DNA of 24,274 bases from JBHHYR01 sp046757585 (GTDB lineage: Bacteria > Desulfobacterota > Binatia > HRBIN30): the NCBI GenBank assembly GCA_046757585.1, contig JBHHYR010000037.1, forward strand, positions 1-24,274, in the 5' to 3' direction. The position numbers and the translations under genes are program-made. The notes under the pieces are model-generated. The model worked only from the letters and a program-made list of their open reading frames with translations. It did not search any database and was not told the DNA's origin. Below, piece after piece: positions 23,298-24,274 of this stretch (the stretch's first letter is position 1; each line of letters opens with the position of its first letter).

Positions 23298-24119
23298 TCA
23301 CGCACGGAGCAGCCGCAGGGCCATCTGCGCCAGTCGGGGGACGAAGCGCGGACGCAGCAAGGCTGCGTCGTACAGACCCAGCCGCCTCTCATTCTCACGG
23401 ACACATACGTCGAGAAAAGCGCGAATCGAGAAATCGCCTATCGAGCCGTGGCTCTTCATCGTGAAATTGTCCTGCTCCGTGGCCCCGAAATCGAACGCCG
23501 TGCGCAGGCGGCTGGAGACCTGCAAGCTGACGGCGAAGGCGCGCCGAATGTCCAGCAACGATCGAAGATCCCTCGGGAGGGAGGCGCGCCGGTAAGCGAT
23601 CCAGTTCACAAAAAAGAGCACGTGCCGGGCTTCTTCTTGCATCACTGGGTCAAAGAGGCTCACCAGTGCAGGGGGGAAGAAGCCGGAATCGCGCGCCAGT
23701 GCGAACAGGCCAAAGGCAAAGAAGGCGTCGAAGCACTCACCGTATTCCGTTCGAATGAACGCCCAGGTTGGGTCCGCTTCGTCCGCTGGCACGTCGGGCT
23801 GGTGCACGGGAATGTCGTACCGCCGCGTCAAGCGCTCCAACAGTGCGGCGTGTCGCCCTTCCTCGAACCCCTGCAGCGCGATCGCCTCACGGATGAGCGG
23901 GTCGGGCTCCAGTTCACCCATCCGCTGCACCTTGCGGGCCGTTTGCCGCTCCGTGTTCACCGCCTCATCCCAGATCGGCAGGCTAGCCAGACGGGCCTGG
24001 CTCTCCGCGTCGATCTCAGGCCAGCTGATGTCGGACGGTCGGTAGCTGTCGTGCGTATCGATGAAAGTACGGCAGAACAGCTGCTTGTGCGCCTCACTGC
24101 CAACGACTGCGGTCGCCAT
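23298..24119 (-). CDS. Ferritin-like diiron-carboxylate protein
   Basis: The 273-residue, mostly helical protein has two EExRH pairs in the arrangement of diiron four-helix bundles: Glu57 (NTERQ), FEEGRH with Glu87 and His90, Glu125 or Glu128 (TEYGECF), and QEEARH with Glu163 and His166. Ferritin-like proteins of this size include diiron oxygenases and oxidases of small substrates as well as iron-handling proteins; the exact activity is unknown. The ATG at 24119 has a strong GGAGGTG site. It is convergent with clpB and separated from it by a stem-loop. No partner reductase lies in the window. Confidence 0.8.
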   Translation of the reverse strand: MATAVVGSEAHKQLFCRTFIDTHDSYRPSDISWPEIDAESQARLASLPIWDEAVNTERQTARKVQRMGELEPDPLIREAIALQGFEEGRHAALLERLTRRYDIPVHQPDVPADEADPTWAFIRTEYGECFDAFFAFGLFALARDSGFFPPALVSLFDPVMQEEARHVLFFVNWIAYRRASLPRDLRSLLDIRRAFAVSLQVSSRLRTAFDFGATEQDNFTMKSHGSIGDFSIRAFLDVCVRENERRLGLYDAALLRPRFVPRLAQMALRLLRA

Positions 24120-24274
24120 CGCTCATCCCACCTCCGGTCTCACGCGTCTTTGAGAACTCTGCAGCACGCTGGGCGGGTAGCATCGCGCCAAGGCGCACGC
24201 TGTATCAGACCTCGCCTAGCGGCCAGTGGCACTTTGGCGCCGGACGGGGCTCGCGAGCAGCACGCGAAGGTCCT
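24120..24274. other. Right edge upstream of the diiron gene
   Basis: This holds the leader of the diiron gene, including the palindrome GCGCC, AA, GGCGC at 24185-24196. On the minus strand an 18-codon open frame enters from the edge and stops at 24216, but it is too short to assign. I see no clear promoter. Confidence 0.3.

Noticed and set aside
23165..23464. Extension of ClpB by about 100 residues
   Set aside because: The extra residues match no ClpB, are Ser/Arg-rich, and overlap the diiron gene on the other strand. The true ending is found one frame away and stops at 23241.
24216..24274. End of a minus-strand gene entering from the right edge
   Set aside because: Only 18 codons are visible and they match nothing I recognise.
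1..24274. CRISPR arrays, tRNA or rRNA genes, transposases, integrase or attachment sites
   Set aside because: I looked for regular repeat-spacer patterns, cloverleaf-like stems and transposase or integrase motifs on both strands and saw none.

Overview
The window comes from a high-GC, Gram-negative bacterium with an outer membrane. It carries an outer-membrane barrel-type protein, several exported proteins and a multi-subunit 2-oxoacid:ferredoxin oxidoreductase. The linked set DUF1302, YCF48-like propeller, RND/MMPL exporter and DUF1329, next to a phenylglyoxylate-dehydrogenase-like operon, suggests a deltaproteobacterial or Binatota-type lineage. That assignment is inference; there is no rRNA or tRNA gene here to test it.

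Layout. Positions 1-311 (-) hold the start of an exported beta-helix protein, cut by the window edge. Positions 312-1472 contain no intact gene, but I read decayed toxin-antitoxin modules there: a hicB head with an early stop (preceded by a possible hicA tail) on the minus strand, an in-frame vapB-vapC deletion fusion that still has its operator-like palindrome, and a hicA-like tail on the plus strand. A GNAT acetyltransferase (1473-1961, -) is divergent from a Tat-exported sulfatase (2113-3543, +), with a perfect 9+1+9 palindrome between them. The sulfatase is coupled to an unknown membrane protein (3536-4066, +).

Positions 4170-8675 (-) form an operon for a 2-oxoacid oxidoreductase in the order gamma, a fused flavin/NAD(P)-ferredoxin subunit, alpha, beta. 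The fused subunit suggests that electrons from 2-oxoacid oxidation go to NAD(P)+ within the complex, as in phenylglyoxylate:NAD oxidoreductase. The true substrate is not fixed by the sequence. Upstream on the same strand is an orphan membrane histidine kinase with two GAF domains (8959-11361).

Positions 11570-12922 (-) encode an exported protein of unknown function. It is divergent from a four-gene plus-strand operon (13019-19911): DUF1302 outer-membrane protein, seven-bladed periplasmic propeller, RND/MMPL pump and DUF1329 periplasmic protein. These four can be read as one trans-envelope machine, probably for hydrophobic molecules. This is the best candidate for a poorly described system in the window.

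The right end is housekeeping and stress related: a small zinc-ribbon protein (20075-20398, -), the disaggregase gene clpB (20621-23241, +) with a single-base frameshift near its 3' end, a stem-loop between convergent genes, and a ferritin-like diiron protein (23298-24119, -).
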